DNA of 64,000 nt. It comes from Bin80 sp965207565. Lineage in GTDB: Bacteria > Bacteroidota > Rhodothermia > Rhodothermales > Bin80. The stretch covers positions 1 through 64,000 of the forward strand of contig CBDBMQ010000031.1 of the NCBI GenBank assembly GCA_965207565.1, given 5' to 3'. Numbering within the stretch: the first letter of the stretch is position 1; every line of letters begins with the position of its first letter. Below, one piece after another: positions 28,803 to 38,730 of this stretch. Under the pieces are notes generated by a model that saw nothing but the letters and a program-made list of their open reading frames with translations, did not search any database and was not told the origin of the DNA. A program made the position numbers and the translations under genes.

Positions 28803-30565
28803 CTGGCTTCGGCTCGCTCAATCAGTGCTTCGATCTCACTGAGCCCCTTGTGCCAGAATTCTGGATCTTGCAAGTCAACCCCCAAGCGACCAACAAGGAT
28901 ATGTGGCCAATCGGATCCACCTGCCCTCATTAACTCAATGTATTGATCTGGAAATTCGTCAGGAGACTCGAGGTAGCGTTTATACAGGGCTAGCACTAAC
29001 AGCTCTCCAAATGCGTACGCATAGACATAGCCTGGTGTATGCAGAAAATGCGGGATATAACTCCACCAGCTATGATACTGGTCAGTGAGTATCACGCTAT
29101 TGCCAAACATAGCAGATTGGGTAGACATCCAGTACTCTGCAAATTTATCCGAAGATAATTCCCCCTCCTCACGCCTTGCGGTATGAATTGCGTGCTCAAA
29201 TCGATTCATGGTAACCTGGCGAAAGACGGTTGCCATGGTATCATCAATCTTGCTCATCAGAAGCGTCAGCATGTTACGTGGATCAGACTCTTGAGCCAAC
29301 AGGCGCTGGAACGTAAGCATCTCCCCAAATACGGAGGCAGTCTCTGCTGTGGTTAGCGGAGTGGAAGCTTGCAAGTAACCCTGCTCTCTTGAAAGGAACT
29401 GATGCACCCCATGCCCAAGTTCATGTGCCAGGGTTTGTACATCTCGTGCACGCCCAGTATAATTCAACAGCACGTAGGGATGCACACTGGGGACTGAGCC
29501 ATGACTGAACGCCCCACCCTGCTTGCCCGCCTGCACAGGTGCATCAATCCACTTCTCCTCGAAAAAACGCTCGGCAACATCCGCCAGAAGTGGATGGAAT
29601 CCCCGGTAACTCTCCAAGGTAATCTGCCTGGCATCACTCCATGAATAGTAAGTGTCGCTCTCTCCGACAGGTGCATACCGGTCATAATCATAGAGCGGGT
29701 TGAGTCCCAGAATTTTGCCCTTAAGTTCATAAAAGCGAGCCACTAAGTCATAGCGGCTCACTACCGCCTGTACCAGGGCTTCTGCTGTTTCATCTGCAAT
29801 TTCATTACCTAGATTGCGGGACTTGAGCCAATGGGGCAATCCTCGCATGCGGTCATTTGCAGCCTTGTCAGCCAGCAATGTATTGAAGATAAACGTAAGT
29901 GTATGCTCATTCGAGACGAGCCCTTTTGAAAAGCTGTCCGCAGCCTCTTTGCGTAGTTCTCGGTCATGGGCATGAAGCTTTGTAAGCAGATGCTCTTGAG
30001 GCAGGACTTCTCCCTGGAGTGTGAAGCGCATCCTGCTGATTGTCTCGGTGAAGTAGCGCATCCAGGCAGATCTCCCGGTCACCTGCGTCTCTGCCAAAAC
30101 CTTTTCCTCCGCCTCTGAGAGGATGTAATCTTTAAGAAGTCGCTCACATTCCAAAAAATGTCGATATCCGGCAAGTTCGTCATCCTCCATTAGCATCTGA
30201 GCCTGATCATCATCCAATCTCACCCACTCCAACCCAAAGAATAGCAGATTCTTGCTGATTTGCGTGGACAACTCACGAACATGCTGCAGCAGTGCTCCAC
30301 GTTCTGGATCATCCGTAGCCGTGACCCAAGAGAGATAGGCATAAGTCATCGCGCGACCAACCCGTTCTTGAATCAACTCATACTCGGTGATCGCTTCCCT
30401 CATCTGAATCGCCTCCAGATTTGCTACCCTGCCTCTCCATGACTTGTTAAATCTTTCCGCTTCACTGGTTACATCAATCAAGTCTTTACGTAAAGCGGAC
30501 TCACTCAAATAAAGATGAGCCAGATCCCAATGTACATTCTCAGCACCAGTCGTTTGCGTATCCAT
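28778..30565 (-). CDS. pepF: oligoendopeptidase F (M3 family)
   Basis: A 595-residue protein. The M3 zinc motif HELGHGVHQFLS is preceded by YVLLNYTGRARDVQTLA and followed by the Glu-ligand helix TTAETASVFGEMLTFQRLL. The N-terminal helical domain carries the usual LLxHVRELSTQISKNLLFFGLEW-type segment. PepF enzymes cut 7-17-residue peptides in the cytoplasm; no signal peptide is present. Its own upstream region faces the YtxJ-like gene, transcribed divergently 85 bp away. Confidence 0.9.
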   Translation of the reverse strand: MDTQTTGAENVHWDLAHLYLSESALRKDLIDVTSEAERFNKSWRGRVANLEAIQMREAITEYELIQERVGRAMTYAYLSWVTATDDPERGALLQHVRELSTQISKNLLFFGLEWVRLDDDQAQMLMEDDELAGYRHFLECERLLKDYILSEAEEKVLAETQVTGRSAWMRYFTETISRMRFTLQGEVLPQEHLLTKLHAHDRELRKEAADSFSKGLVSNEHTLTFIFNTLLADKAANDRMRGLPHWLKSRNLGNEIADETAEALVQAVVSRYDLVARFYELKGKILGLNPLYDYDRYAPVGESDTYYSWSDARQITLESYRGFHPLLADVAERFFEEKWIDAPVQAGKQGGAFSHGSVPSVHPYVLLNYTGRARDVQTLAHELGHGVHQFLSREQGYLQASTPLTTAETASVFGEMLTFQRLLAQESDPRNMLTLLMSKIDDTMATVFRQVTMNRFEHAIHTARREEGELSSDKFAEYWMSTQSAMFGNSVILTDQYHSWWSYIPHFLHTPGYVYAYAFGELLVLALYKRYLESPDEFPDQYIELMRAGGSDWPHILVGRLGVDLQDPEFWHKGLSEIEALIERAEASYAASCLD

Positions 30566-30650
30566 TACACCATAGAAATTAGGAACCGCGTAGAACCTTG
30601 ATTGCTATAAATTGTTGTAAATCGACCTAATAACCCAATCAAATATTTTG

Positions 30651-30971
30651 ATGCCCTATCAATCAATTGACTCTATTAATGATTTTGATGCAGTCCTCAA
30701 ACAATCCGATTCAGAAACGGTCGCAGTCTTCAAGCATAGCTCTACTTGTGATCTCTCTGCTACGGCAAAGGATGAAATGGCAAACGTCAAACTCCCTGTC
30801 TTTGAGCTTGTTGTTCAGACAGCACGTCCTCTGTCCAATCATATTGAGACTCATTTTGGGATTCGACACGAATCGCCCCAAGTGATTTTAATCTCCCGAG
30901 GTAAGTCCATCTATGACGCATCTCACCGGGCTGTGACTGCAGACAGTATCCACGCGGCAGCCGCACAGTAG
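30651..30971 (+). CDS. YtxJ-like thioredoxin-fold protein (monothiol bacilliredoxin family)
   Basis: A 107-residue protein. Start at the ATG 30651 (MPYQSIDSINDFDAVLKQSDSETVAVFKHSSTCDLSATA). VFKHS-x-x-C is the YtxJ signature, with a single conserved Cys; the usual RCPIS-type loop is here TCDLS. The cis-Pro region (RHESPQVILISRGKSIYDASHRAVT) is present. Known YtxJ/BrxC proteins reduce bacillithiol-mixed disulfides. It is reported mainly from Firmicutes and Bacteroidota-type genomes, which agrees with the taxonomy suggested here. Divergent from pepF. Confidence 0.75.
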   Translation: MPYQSIDSINDFDAVLKQSDSETVAVFKHSSTCDLSATAKDEMANVKLPVFELVVQTARPLSNHIETHFGIRHESPQVILISRGKSIYDASHRAVTADSIHAAAAQ

Positions 30972-31062
30972 TGATCCGGGAGTCAGATACGTGATTGTGT
31001 CTGCGATCCTGAGGTTTCACTGCCTGTTACCTATGCATAAGACTGTATCGCTGGACAGACTT

Positions 31063-31404
31063 CTAATCGCCTTTACCTGGATCTGGGCTGAAGAATTCTG
31101 CGAACTTATTCGTTTTTTGAATAAATTCTTCATGATCTTCTGGCGGCTCTCTCATTCGCGTAATATTCGGCCAGACCTTGGAATATTCCGTGTTGATTTT
31201 TAGCCATTTGGAGTCGGAATCATCTTCAATTTCTGGCTTGATCGCCTCAACGGGGCATTCAGGTTCACAGACACCACAATCAATACATTCATCTGGGTGA
31301 ATGACCAGCATGTTTTCACCTTCGTAAAAGCAGTCGACGGGACAAACTTCAACGCAATCCATGTATTTGCAGCGGATGCAAGCATCCATCACGATATAGG
31401 TCAT
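31063..31404 (-). CDS. fdxA: 7Fe ferredoxin (FdxA-type)
   Basis: A 113-residue protein. MTYIVMDACIRCKYMDCVEVCPVDCFYEGENMLVIHPDECIDCGVCEPECPVEAIKPE has the first cluster motif C-x2-C-x4-C-x3-C and the second C-x2-C-x2-C-x3-CP, the mixed [3Fe-4S]/[4Fe-4S] arrangement of Azotobacter-type ferredoxins. The C-terminal extension (KWLKINTEYSKVWPNIT...PPEDHEEFIQKTNKFAEFFSPDPGKGD) is also typical of FdxA. Soluble electron carrier. Downstream lies the first copy of a ~90-bp repeat. Confidence 0.9.
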   Translation of the reverse strand: MTYIVMDACIRCKYMDCVEVCPVDCFYEGENMLVIHPDECIDCGVCEPECPVEAIKPEIEDDSDSKWLKINTEYSKVWPNITRMREPPEDHEEFIQKTNKFAEFFSPDPGKGD

Positions 31405-31411
31405 GACTATG

Positions 31412-31502
31412 TAGTGTCAGCCAGAAAATAGCTGTTTTTGCCGAATTGGAGGCAGTCTCAGCCATGGTTTGCATACGTCTGCAGTATCAATTCAAGCGGT
31501 CA
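31412..31502. repeat. ~90-bp direct repeat, copy 1 (flanks GH20 gene)
   Basis: Shares with 32658-32750 the blocks TAGTGTCAG, ATAGCT-TTTTTG, GGCAGTC-CAGCCA, TTGCATACG, and a fully identical 23-bp end from CTGCAG to GCGGTCA. Same orientation, about 80% identity by eye. The repeats bracket the broken hexosaminidase gene. Confidence 0.75.
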
Positions 31503-31518
31503 ACCAGGGTGGCGCGGC

Positions 31519-32628
31519 TTAATTCCCGGTTTTGAGCTTGCTGATTTCTTCGAACAGTATCTTGAAGGTGGCTATGGCATCGCCACCGCGAGGATGCTCG
31601 GAATCGACGCGACCATAATACTGATCCATGAATGTCTTCGCGTCCGTCCAAATAGTCTGCAGCACGCCGGCGAACAGTTCCTTGGTTTCCGGCGAAGTGT
31701 TATGCCGATACTGGAGCATTTGGGCCAACTGCTCTACGGCCACCTCAGGGTAGCGAAACGGAGAGGAAATCACGCGAAGACCGTTCAACGCAAACAGCGG
31801 CGCGGTGGGGGCGGCCCTTGTGTAGTGCCAGTCTGTTATGACAACATCCCTAGGAATGAGATTCATCGCCGCATGCGTATCGTTCATGCTGGCCTCCCAC
31901 ATGCCCAGACCCGTTGCCTCGCCGTCCAGCAGGCGATCTCCCCAAATCCACAACTCCCTGCCTTGGGCCGCCAGATGGTCCCGAATACGTGTCACTTCGT
32001 CGGCGAACAGCTCTGCCTTGTCATGCCCCGCGCAGCGCGGACAATGCTCGTCTCCAATATAGAAAACCTCGTCCATCCCAGCGTGAAACGCGTCCGCCTC
32101 AAACACGGTGACCAATTCGTCGATCAGAGCGAAGACCACATCGTGGACATCCCGGGTGCCGCGGGCAATAGCTCTTGACGTAGAGCTCGTCGTCATTGGG
32201 CCACACGTATTCTTCCGGTAGTTCAATGTGCGGTGTCTCGTCGAATTCCGGGAATGCCCGCAGCAGACCCTTGGGCGTCCCATGCCAGGACTGATGCCCG
32301 AGCAGGTTGAGCAGCGGAATGACGCGGATGGACCCCTCGCGCGTTGCGGCCAGAATTTTTTGTACGTCCGCCCTTTGACAGCGCGTCTTCGTCCCGCACT
32401 GCAGGGTAAGACTCGTACTGATAGTTGTAGTCCACCCGGAGAACCAGCGTATTGATGTCCATCGGGATCAACTCATTATGAATGAATTCGACGAATTCGA
32501 CAACATGTTCGGCACGCGGCGCTGCTACGGACAAGCCACGAACCGGCAGGGATGTCGTCAAGCGCTTGCTGCGCCGCCGTCGGCCCACACAGCAGGAATG
32601 CAGTCAAGAGGATAATGGATCGCGTCAT
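31519..32628 (-). pseudogene. GH20 beta-N-acetylhexosaminidase-like gene, multiple frameshifts
   Basis: Minus strand. MTRSIILLTAFLLCGPTAAQQALDD is a signal peptide at 32628. The frame then changes near 32590, ~32365 and ~32165. The pieces read VAAPRAEHVVEFVEFIHNELIPMDINTLVLRVDYNYQYESYPA, KILAATREGSIRVIPLLNLLGHQSWHGTPKGLLRAFPEF, and VVFALIDELVTVFEADAFHAGMDEVFYIGDEHCPRCAG...LWIWGDRLLDG. The H-x-GMDE segment matches the GH20 catalytic Asp-Glu pair (here MDEV). Such enzymes remove terminal GlcNAc/GalNAc. The gene is GC-richer than its neighbours and sits between two direct repeats, which suggests an acquired cassette. Three breaks in 1.1 kb fit decay better than sequencing error, although indels are frequent in this assembly. 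Confidence 0.7.
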
Positions 32629-32657
32629 CGTGACAACCAAAACATTTGTGAAGGGAT

Positions 32658-32750
32658 TAGTGTCAGTTGGAAGATAGCTATTTTTGTCGAATGGTGGGGG
32701 CAGTCGCAGCCACGGCTTGCATACGCCTGCAGTATCAATTCAAGCGGTCA
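32658..32750. repeat. ~90-bp direct repeat, copy 2 (flanks GH20 gene)
   Basis: Second copy of the repeat at 31412-31502, 1.25 kb away and in the same orientation. The two ends enclose exactly the GH20 gene with short margins. Confidence 0.75.
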
Positions 32751-32880
32751 TGGCCTAGTCGCGGGTATTTTGGCAGCATTTCTCCCAAAGGCCGGATTTA
32801 TGCTGGTTTCCTTGGGGTTTTTCGGGGTTTGATCTATCCAGGGGGCATACCCCGGAATTATACCCAAATCATCCAGCCAC

Positions 32881-35512
32881 TCACCCCACCACTGCTCCGA
32901 CTTTTGCCGGGTCATAGTTTAAAATCGGCCCCAACCAGCGCTCCGCTTCACGCATCTGCATTCCTTTGCGACGGGCATAGTCTTCAACCTGATCCCGATC
33001 AATCCGGCCAACGGCAAAATAAGCACTTTCCGGATGCGCGATGTACAACCCTGAAACAGAGGCAGCGGGCATCATCGCGTAGCTCGTAGTCAGTTCCATA
33101 CCAATGCGACTCGCTTTGAGCAAGCGAAAAATTGTCTCCTTCTCCGTATGGTCGGGCTGACAGGGATAGCCCGGTGCCGGGCGAATACCAGAGTAAGCTT
33201 CTTTGATTAAAGCTTCATTGTCAAAATTTTCATCCACCGCATACCCCCAAAGCTCCTTGCGGACACGCTCATGCATATACTCCGCCAGAGCTTCCGCAAA
33301 TCGGTCCGCAAGGGATTTGACCATAATCGCTGAATAGTCGTCGGAATTGGCCTCAAACATTTTGGCAATCTCCTCCGCCTCAGGCCCGGAAGTGACCGCA
33401 AACGCCCCAACATGATCATCCCTCTCTGCAAACGAAATCAGACAGCGCAAAATTGGGTCGGCCATTGTCTTTAATCATTTGCTGACGCAGTGTATAGAAC
33501 GTGTCGCCAGTATTGAGCTTGATATCGTCACCGTCCCGGGATGCCCCCCAAAAACCAACAACAGTTTTGGGCTTGAACCAACCCTGGTCAACGATTTGTT
33601 GCAACATCGCCTGGGTATCACGCCAAAGATCACGTGCCGCTTTCCCAATTACTTTATGTTCCAAGATTTTTGGGTAACGTCCGGCCAGATTCCAGGTCAC
33701 GAAATAAGGGGTCCAGTCAATGTATCGACTAAGCAGTGACAGGTCAAAATCCTCAAACACTTTGACGCCTGTAAAACTTGGGGCTTGAGGCGCTGGAGTC
33801 TGTAGCCTGTGCGCATGGCTCCGTGCTACTTGAATCGGATAGCGTGGCTTCGGTGGGCCGCCGACTCGACGATCACGCATACGCTGATATCTGGCCTTTG
33901 TGGTCTCTACAAAAAGTGACCGCTCATCGTCCGACAGCAATGATGAGACAGTGCCAATTGCACGGCTTGCATCGGTAACATGAATGCATGGGCCATTGCG
34001 GCGGGCTGGGTCAATTTTCACGGCCGTATGCACTGGCGAGGTGGTTGCCCCTCCAATCAACAGGGGCTGTTTCATACCGAGGCGCTGCATTTCGCCTGCT
34101 ACATAGACCATTTCGTCCAGACTTGGTGTGATGAGTCCAGAAAGACCAATAATGTCGACCTGTTCTTCTTTGGCTTTGTTGAGAATATTCTCGCACGGTA
34201 CCATGACCCCCATATCAACAACCTCGTAGCCATTACACGCAAGCACTACACCGACAATATTCTTTCCGATATCGTGTACATCGCCTTTGACAGTAGCCAT
34301 CAGGATTTTGCCATTCGAAACGTCGACGACTCCCAACTCTTCTTTTTCAGCCTGCATAAACGGGTCGAGATAAGCTACAGCCGCTTTCATGACTCGGGCA
34401 GACTTCACGACTTGCGGTAAGAACATTTTACCGGAGCCAAACAGGTCACCCACCACGTTCATGCCATCCATAAGCGGACCTTCAATAACATGCAACGGGC
34501 GATCTGCTGCGGCTCTGGCCTCCTCGGTATCCTCGACAATAAACTCAGTGATGCCGTTTACAAGCGCGTATTCTAGCCGCTTCTCCACAGGGAGTTCGCG
34601 CCAGGACATGTCCTTCTGTACCGACTTTCCCTTTTGACCACGGAACTGTTCGGCATAATCAACGAGCGCCTCTGTCGCGCCCTCATTACGGTTGAGAATA
34701 ACATCTTCGACCAATTCTCGCAGCGTCGGCTCAATCTCATCATAGATATCCAGTTGACCGGCATTCACAATTCCCATGTTCATTCCGGCGGAAATCGCGT
34801 GATACAGAAAGACAGAATGCATCGCCCGGCGCACTGGCTCATTGCCACGGAAACTGAAGGATACATTCGAGAGCCCACCCGAGATATGACAACCAGGGCA
34901 TGTCCTACGGATGACTCTTGCCGCTTCAATAAAATCAACTGCGTAATTATTGTGTTCTGGGATTCCCGTGGCGACGGCGAAAATGTTTGGATCAAAAATT
35001 ATGTCTTCGGCGGGGAAGCCAACTTCTTCGGTGAGAATTTTGAATGCACGCTGACAAATTTCAATCTTGCGCGATGCGGTGTCCGCCTGACCAACCTCAT
35101 CAAACGCCATCACGATGACTGCTGTACCGTAAGACAAACATGCGCGTGCTCGCTCCCGAAATTGATCCTCCCCCTCCTTCAGCGAGATTGAGTTGACCAC
35201 AGCCTTACCCTGTACGCATTTGAGACCTGCTTCGATCACCTCCCATTTTGAGCTGTCAATCATGATTGGCACCCTGGCAATATCGGGCTCGGCGGCAATC
35301 AGGTTGAGGAAGGTTTGCATGGCTTTGACCCCATCGAGCATCCCCTCATCCATGTTGACATCGATGATCTGTGCGCCGCTTTCGACCTGCTGTCGTGCAA
35401 CTTCTATGGCGGTAGCATAATCACCACTCACGATCAATTTCCGGAATCTGGCAGAGCCGGTCACATTGGTCCGCTCACCAATGTTTACAAATGTCTGGGC
35501 GGCTGTGCTCAT
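32881..35512 (-). CDS. metH: cobalamin-dependent methionine synthase, C-terminal polypeptide (folate, B12 and AdoMet domains), one frameshift
   Basis: Starts MSTAAQTFVNIGERTNVTGSARFRKLI: pterin-binding domain (residues 1-~270). Next the cobalamin cap and B12 domain with the DxHxxG motif (VKGDVHDIGKNIVGVVLACNGYEVVDMGVMVP). Then the AdoMet-activation domain, which crosses a frameshift near 33430 at an AAA run: ...RPNFALSDFV joins AERDDHVGAFAVTSG and runs to RPAPGYPCQPDHTEKE and the end at 32881. Joined length ~875 residues. It lacks the homocysteine domain, which is encoded by the separate upstream gene with a 4-bp ATGA overlap. Together they transfer a methyl group from methyltetrahydrofolate to homocysteine. 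Confidence 0.88.
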
Positions 35513-36687
35513 TCTTTATCTGGTCCTTTATTTGTCCAGAAGCTCTTGAGGTTACAACCATCAGTATTGGTCACCCTGTTGGCCATAGATCCCTTTTGTT
35601 CCTCGGTTTTGCTCGCCAATTCAAAAGATTCCAGGCCCGCAAGTCGCAACGTATTCGTACCTCCGACTGGACTTCGCGGCCGCAAACCCTCTATCGCTTC
35701 CGCGATTGCACAAATATGATCTGGAGTGGTGCCACAACATCCCCCGAGAATATTCACAATGCCATCTTGAGCCCATTTACCGACTTCGTCTGCGGTCTCC
35801 TGTGGTGACTCCTCATACTGCCCCATCTCGTTGGGCAACCCGGCATTTGGATATGCAGCAACCAGAGTATCTGCAACACGGGACATGGCGGCAATATGCG
35901 GGCGCATTAAATCGGCACCGAGTGCACAATTAAACCCCACTGCAAATGGCTTTACGTGGCGTACCGAATGCCAAAAAGCTTCAACCGTTTGACCTGACAG
36001 GGTACGCCCCGAGCGATCCGTAATGGTCCCGGAAATCCAAACTGGCAACTTTTCGAGGCCCTCTGCTTCGAGATCAATGATCGCTTTGATTGCTGCTTTG
36101 CAGTTCAAGGTATCGGTGATCGTCTCAATCAAATAGAGATGTACCCCACCTCTATTCAGAGCTTCAATTTGTTCACGATACGCTTGATAGACCTGGTCAA
36201 ATGTCACTTCCCGCGCACCGGGATCATTTACATCTGAGCTCATGGAGAGCATCTTGTTCAGTGGTCCAATTGAGCCTGCAACGAAGCGTGGCTTCTTTGG
36301 CTCTTTTTTTGTCCACTTATCTGCCGATGCGCGGGCAAGTTTTGCGCCCTGGTAATTGATATCAGTGATTGACTGGAGATCAAGTGCATAATCCTCCTGC
36401 ACAATGGTTGTCGCGGAGAACGTATTCGTCTCTGAGATATCCGCCCCGGCCGCAAAATAAGCGTCATGCAATTTCGTCACATGTTCCGGTCGTGTTAAGC
36501 ATAGAATATCATTATTGCCTTTCATGTGAATCGGGTATTCTTCCCTGGAGAACCGTGACCCACGATAATCCTCTTCTTCAAGCCCCATTCTTTGGAACAT
36601 CGCGCCCCAACAACCATCAAGTAGCAATATGCGCTGCTTAACAGCCAAGTAGAGCTGATCAATATGGTCTTGGCGATTGGTCATCAA
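35509..36687 (-). CDS. methionine synthase, homocysteine-binding polypeptide (split MetH N-terminal part)
   Basis: A 392-residue protein corresponding to module 1 of MetH. LLDGCWGAMFQRMGLEE (barrel start), DISETNTFSATTIVQEDY, GSIGPLNKMLSMS, and the zinc motif INILGGCCGTTPDHICAIAEAIEG, which with an earlier Cys (GFNCALGADLMRPH) binds the zinc that activates homocysteine. In most bacteria this is the first domain of one ~1200-residue MetH; here it is a separate gene overlapping the rest by 4 bp (ATGA). Split MetH is known in some Alphaproteobacteria, often beside metF and an ArsR/methyltransferase gene, as here. Lies 140 bp downstream of the MetF stop. Confidence 0.88.
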   Translation of the reverse strand: MMTNRQDHIDQLYLAVKQRILLLDGCWGAMFQRMGLEEEDYRGSRFSREEYPIHMKGNNDILCLTRPEHVTKLHDAYFAAGADISETNTFSATTIVQEDYALDLQSITDINYQGAKLARASADKWTKKEPKKPRFVAGSIGPLNKMLSMSSDVNDPGAREVTFDQVYQAYREQIEALNRGGVHLYLIETITDTLNCKAAIKAIIDLEAEGLEKLPVWISGTITDRSGRTLSGQTVEAFWHSVRHVKPFAVGFNCALGADLMRPHIAAMSRVADTLVAAYPNAGLPNEMGQYEESPQETADEVGKWAQDGIVNILGGCCGTTPDHICAIAEAIEGLRPRSPVGGTNTLRLAGLESFELASKTEEQKGSMANRVTNTDGCNLKSFWTNKGPDKE

Positions 36688-36827
36688 GCTTTGGAGACGG
36701 TTGCATAAATGAGCATGGTGAAACCTGTTCCTCTTGACTGCGTCATGAATGAATCCTAAAGAGCTCTGCCGGGGCAGTGCATTGACAAGACAGGTGCAGT
36801 AATGAACAAGAACTTTCCATGGCCCTA

Positions 36828-38708
36828 TTACACCACCACCTGCGGCTTCAATCCAAGCAATCGACAGGTAGACAGTGCTAGGCTCGCGCGATTAAGCGTA
36901 TAGAAATGAAACTCATTCACGCCTTGCTCTGATAGCTTGTGGCAGAGTTCGGCGGCTACATTCGCCGTAATGAACTCACATGTTGCCGTATCTTCATCGG
37001 TCCCCTCGTAAAGCTCATGCAGCCAGTCCGGCAACTTGACCTGACAGAGATCTGCAATACGTTTCATGCCTTTGAAGTTTGGTTGCAGCATAATACCGGG
37101 TACAATTGGCATGGTCACTCCACCCGCCCGTGCACGGTCAAGAAAGGCTAGGTAAATCTCCGGCTCAAAGAAAAATTGTGTAATCGCACGATCAGCGCCG
37201 GCATCCTGTTTGGCTCTCAAAAACGCGATATCCTGGCCCCAGCCCCGACTATGGGGATGTTGCTCTGGATAGCAGGAAACGCTGATTTCAAATCTCGCAC
37301 CGGGTTTGATCTCATGCGCTCGAATCCTCTCAATCAATTCAATGCTGTTGCGAAAACCGCCTGGATGTTGCTCGAACTTTGCGCCTATGCCTTCGGGGGG
37401 ATCGCCTCGCAATACCACTAGGTGACGTACGCCCGCTTGCCATAAATCGACTGCAACCTCTAATACTTCCTCCTTGGTTGCGCTCACACAGGTGAGGTGT
37501 GCGGCCGGCAAAAGCGGAGTATCCTGTGCGATTTTAGTGACAATCCTTTGCGTTCGACTCCGTGTAGAGCCGCCAGCTCCATAAGTTACAGATACAAAGC
37601 GCGGCGCCATCGGTGTGAGGCGTGCAACCGATTCCCAGAGCTTGGCCTCCATCTTATCCGTTTTCGGTGGAAAGAATTCGAATGAAACGTTGGGGGCTGG
37701 TTTCGATTGCTGTTCCGCAACGGCGAGTTTATTCACGCTATAGCCTCCTGGTGGACTGGCATGCCAGGTCGCTGTCCAAATGAGAACGCTGATGCCCTGG
37801 TCAAGTGAGGCGGGTGCGTCAAATTTTTTCACCTGTACGGAAAACCCGGCTGCTTCTGCCCATTGCAACATACCGTCTTCGGAAATTCCAAGCCGATAAT
37901 GTCCATGGGATTCACGTAAAAACTCGAGTTCATGTGGGGCAAAATCAACGACAAGAAGTTGCCCTCCGGGTTTGAGAATGCGTGCTGCCTCTGTGATTAC
38001 ATCCTCGGGTTTTTCAAGATAATGCAACACTTGATGCACGATAACAAAATCAGCACTGTCACTCTCGAAGGGGATATTCGTGGCATCGCCTTGACGAACG
38101 CGTGCATTACTTATCCCCGCTCGGTTGAGATTTGCCCGTGCAACGGTCAACATATGATGAGAGAGATCAAGTCCCTCGGCTTCCTGCGTATACGGGGAAA
38201 GCAGAATCAGCATCCGCCCGGTACCCGTCCCAAGATCAATGACACGCTCGAACTGGCGTGTCCCAATATGATCAAGAATGGCCCGCTCAATTGCTACATC
38301 GGGATAATGCAATGCCCGCAGTTGATCCCAATCTTCGGCGATTTCTGAGAAATAGGATGCTGCTGATTTTGCACGAGTTGCGCGCACCCGCTGCAGGGCT
38401 CTAAGGTCGGAAGTGAATGGATCACTATTGATCTCTAATTCAGAGAAAAGCCCCTGCAGTAGCCTCCCGGCCCAGCCTCTACTTTGGATTCGATAAAATA
38501 CCCAGGATCCCTCAGGTAGCCGTTCGACCAAACCCGCTCGTGCCAAAGTCTTTAGATGATGTGATAGGCGAGGTTGGCTTTGATTGAGAATTTGTGCCAG
38601 TTCACCAACGGCAAGGTCACCACAGCGCAGCAGCACAAGAATGCGCAACCGGTTCGGCTCGCCCGCTGCCTTCATAGCACCAATCAGTGATCTCTGACAC
38701 ACGTTCAT
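36828..38708 (-). CDS. ArsR-type regulator + SAM methyltransferase fused in frame to methylenetetrahydrofolate reductase (MetF)
   Basis: One 626-residue frame. Residues 1-~95: ArsR winged helix (MKAAGEPNRLRILVLLRCGDLAVGELAQILNQSQPRLSHHLKTLARAGLVERLPEGSWVFYR). ~115-320: class I SAM methyltransferase (RVIDLGTGTGRMLILLSP; VIVHQVLHYLEKPEDVITEAARILKPGGQLLVVDF). From ~325: complete MetF (APNVSFEFFPPKTDKMEAKLW; FVSVTYGAGGSTRSRT; HLTCVSATKEEV; CYPEQHPHS; FFFEPEIYLAFLDR). MetF makes 5-methyl-THF for MetH, encoded next. At the junction there is a perfect AGGAGG (37744-37749) 7 nt before an in-frame GTG (37736) that starts VNKLAVAEQQSKPAPN. In the neighbouring frame the upstream part would end in TGA overlapping that GTG. 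The fusion may therefore come from a 1-nt indel between two overlapping genes. Family knowledge: ArsR/methyltransferase proteins near metF/metH regulate methionine-cycle genes in Proteobacteria. Confidence 0.85.
   Translation of the reverse strand: MNVCQRSLIGAMKAAGEPNRLRILVLLRCGDLAVGELAQILNQSQPRLSHHLKTLARAGLVERLPEGSWVFYRIQSRGWAGRLLQGLFSELEINSDPFTSDLRALQRVRATRAKSAASYFSEIAEDWDQLRALHYPDVAIERAILDHIGTRQFERVIDLGTGTGRMLILLSPYTQEAEGLDLSHHMLTVARANLNRAGISNARVRQGDATNIPFESDSADFVIVHQVLHYLEKPEDVITEAARILKPGGQLLVVDFAPHELEFLRESHGHYRLGISEDGMLQWAEAAGFSVQVKKFDAPASLDQGISVLIWTATWHASPPGGYSVNKLAVAEQQSKPAPNVSFEFFPPKTDKMEAKLWESVARLTPMAPRFVSVTYGAGGSTRSRTQRIVTKIAQDTPLLPAAHLTCVSATKEEVLEVAVDLWQAGVRHLVVLRGDPPEGIGAKFEQHPGGFRNSIELIERIRAHEIKPGARFEISVSCYPEQHPHSRGWGQDIAFLRAKQDAGADRAITQFFFEPEIYLAFLDRARAGGVTMPIVPGIMLQPNFKGMKRIADLCQVKLPDWLHELYEGTDEDTATCEFITANVAAELCHKLSEQGVNEFHFYTLNRASLALSTCRLLGLKPQVVV
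37734..37749 (-). promoter_or_regulatory. Shine-Dalgarno and GTG start for MetF inside the fused frame
   Basis: On the minus strand AGGAGG, 7-nt spacer, GTG AAT AAA CTC. A consensus ribosome-binding site exactly at the domain boundary argues that MetF (36828-37736) is, or recently was, translated as its own protein of ~303 residues. Confidence 0.65.
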
Positions 38709-38730
38709 CAGGCCTCATATTATAAATAGT

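Noticed and set aside
31438..32178. 246-residue plus-strand frame opposite the GH20 gene
   Set aside because: Antisense shadow; the minus strand carries recognisable GH20 motifs and a signal peptide.
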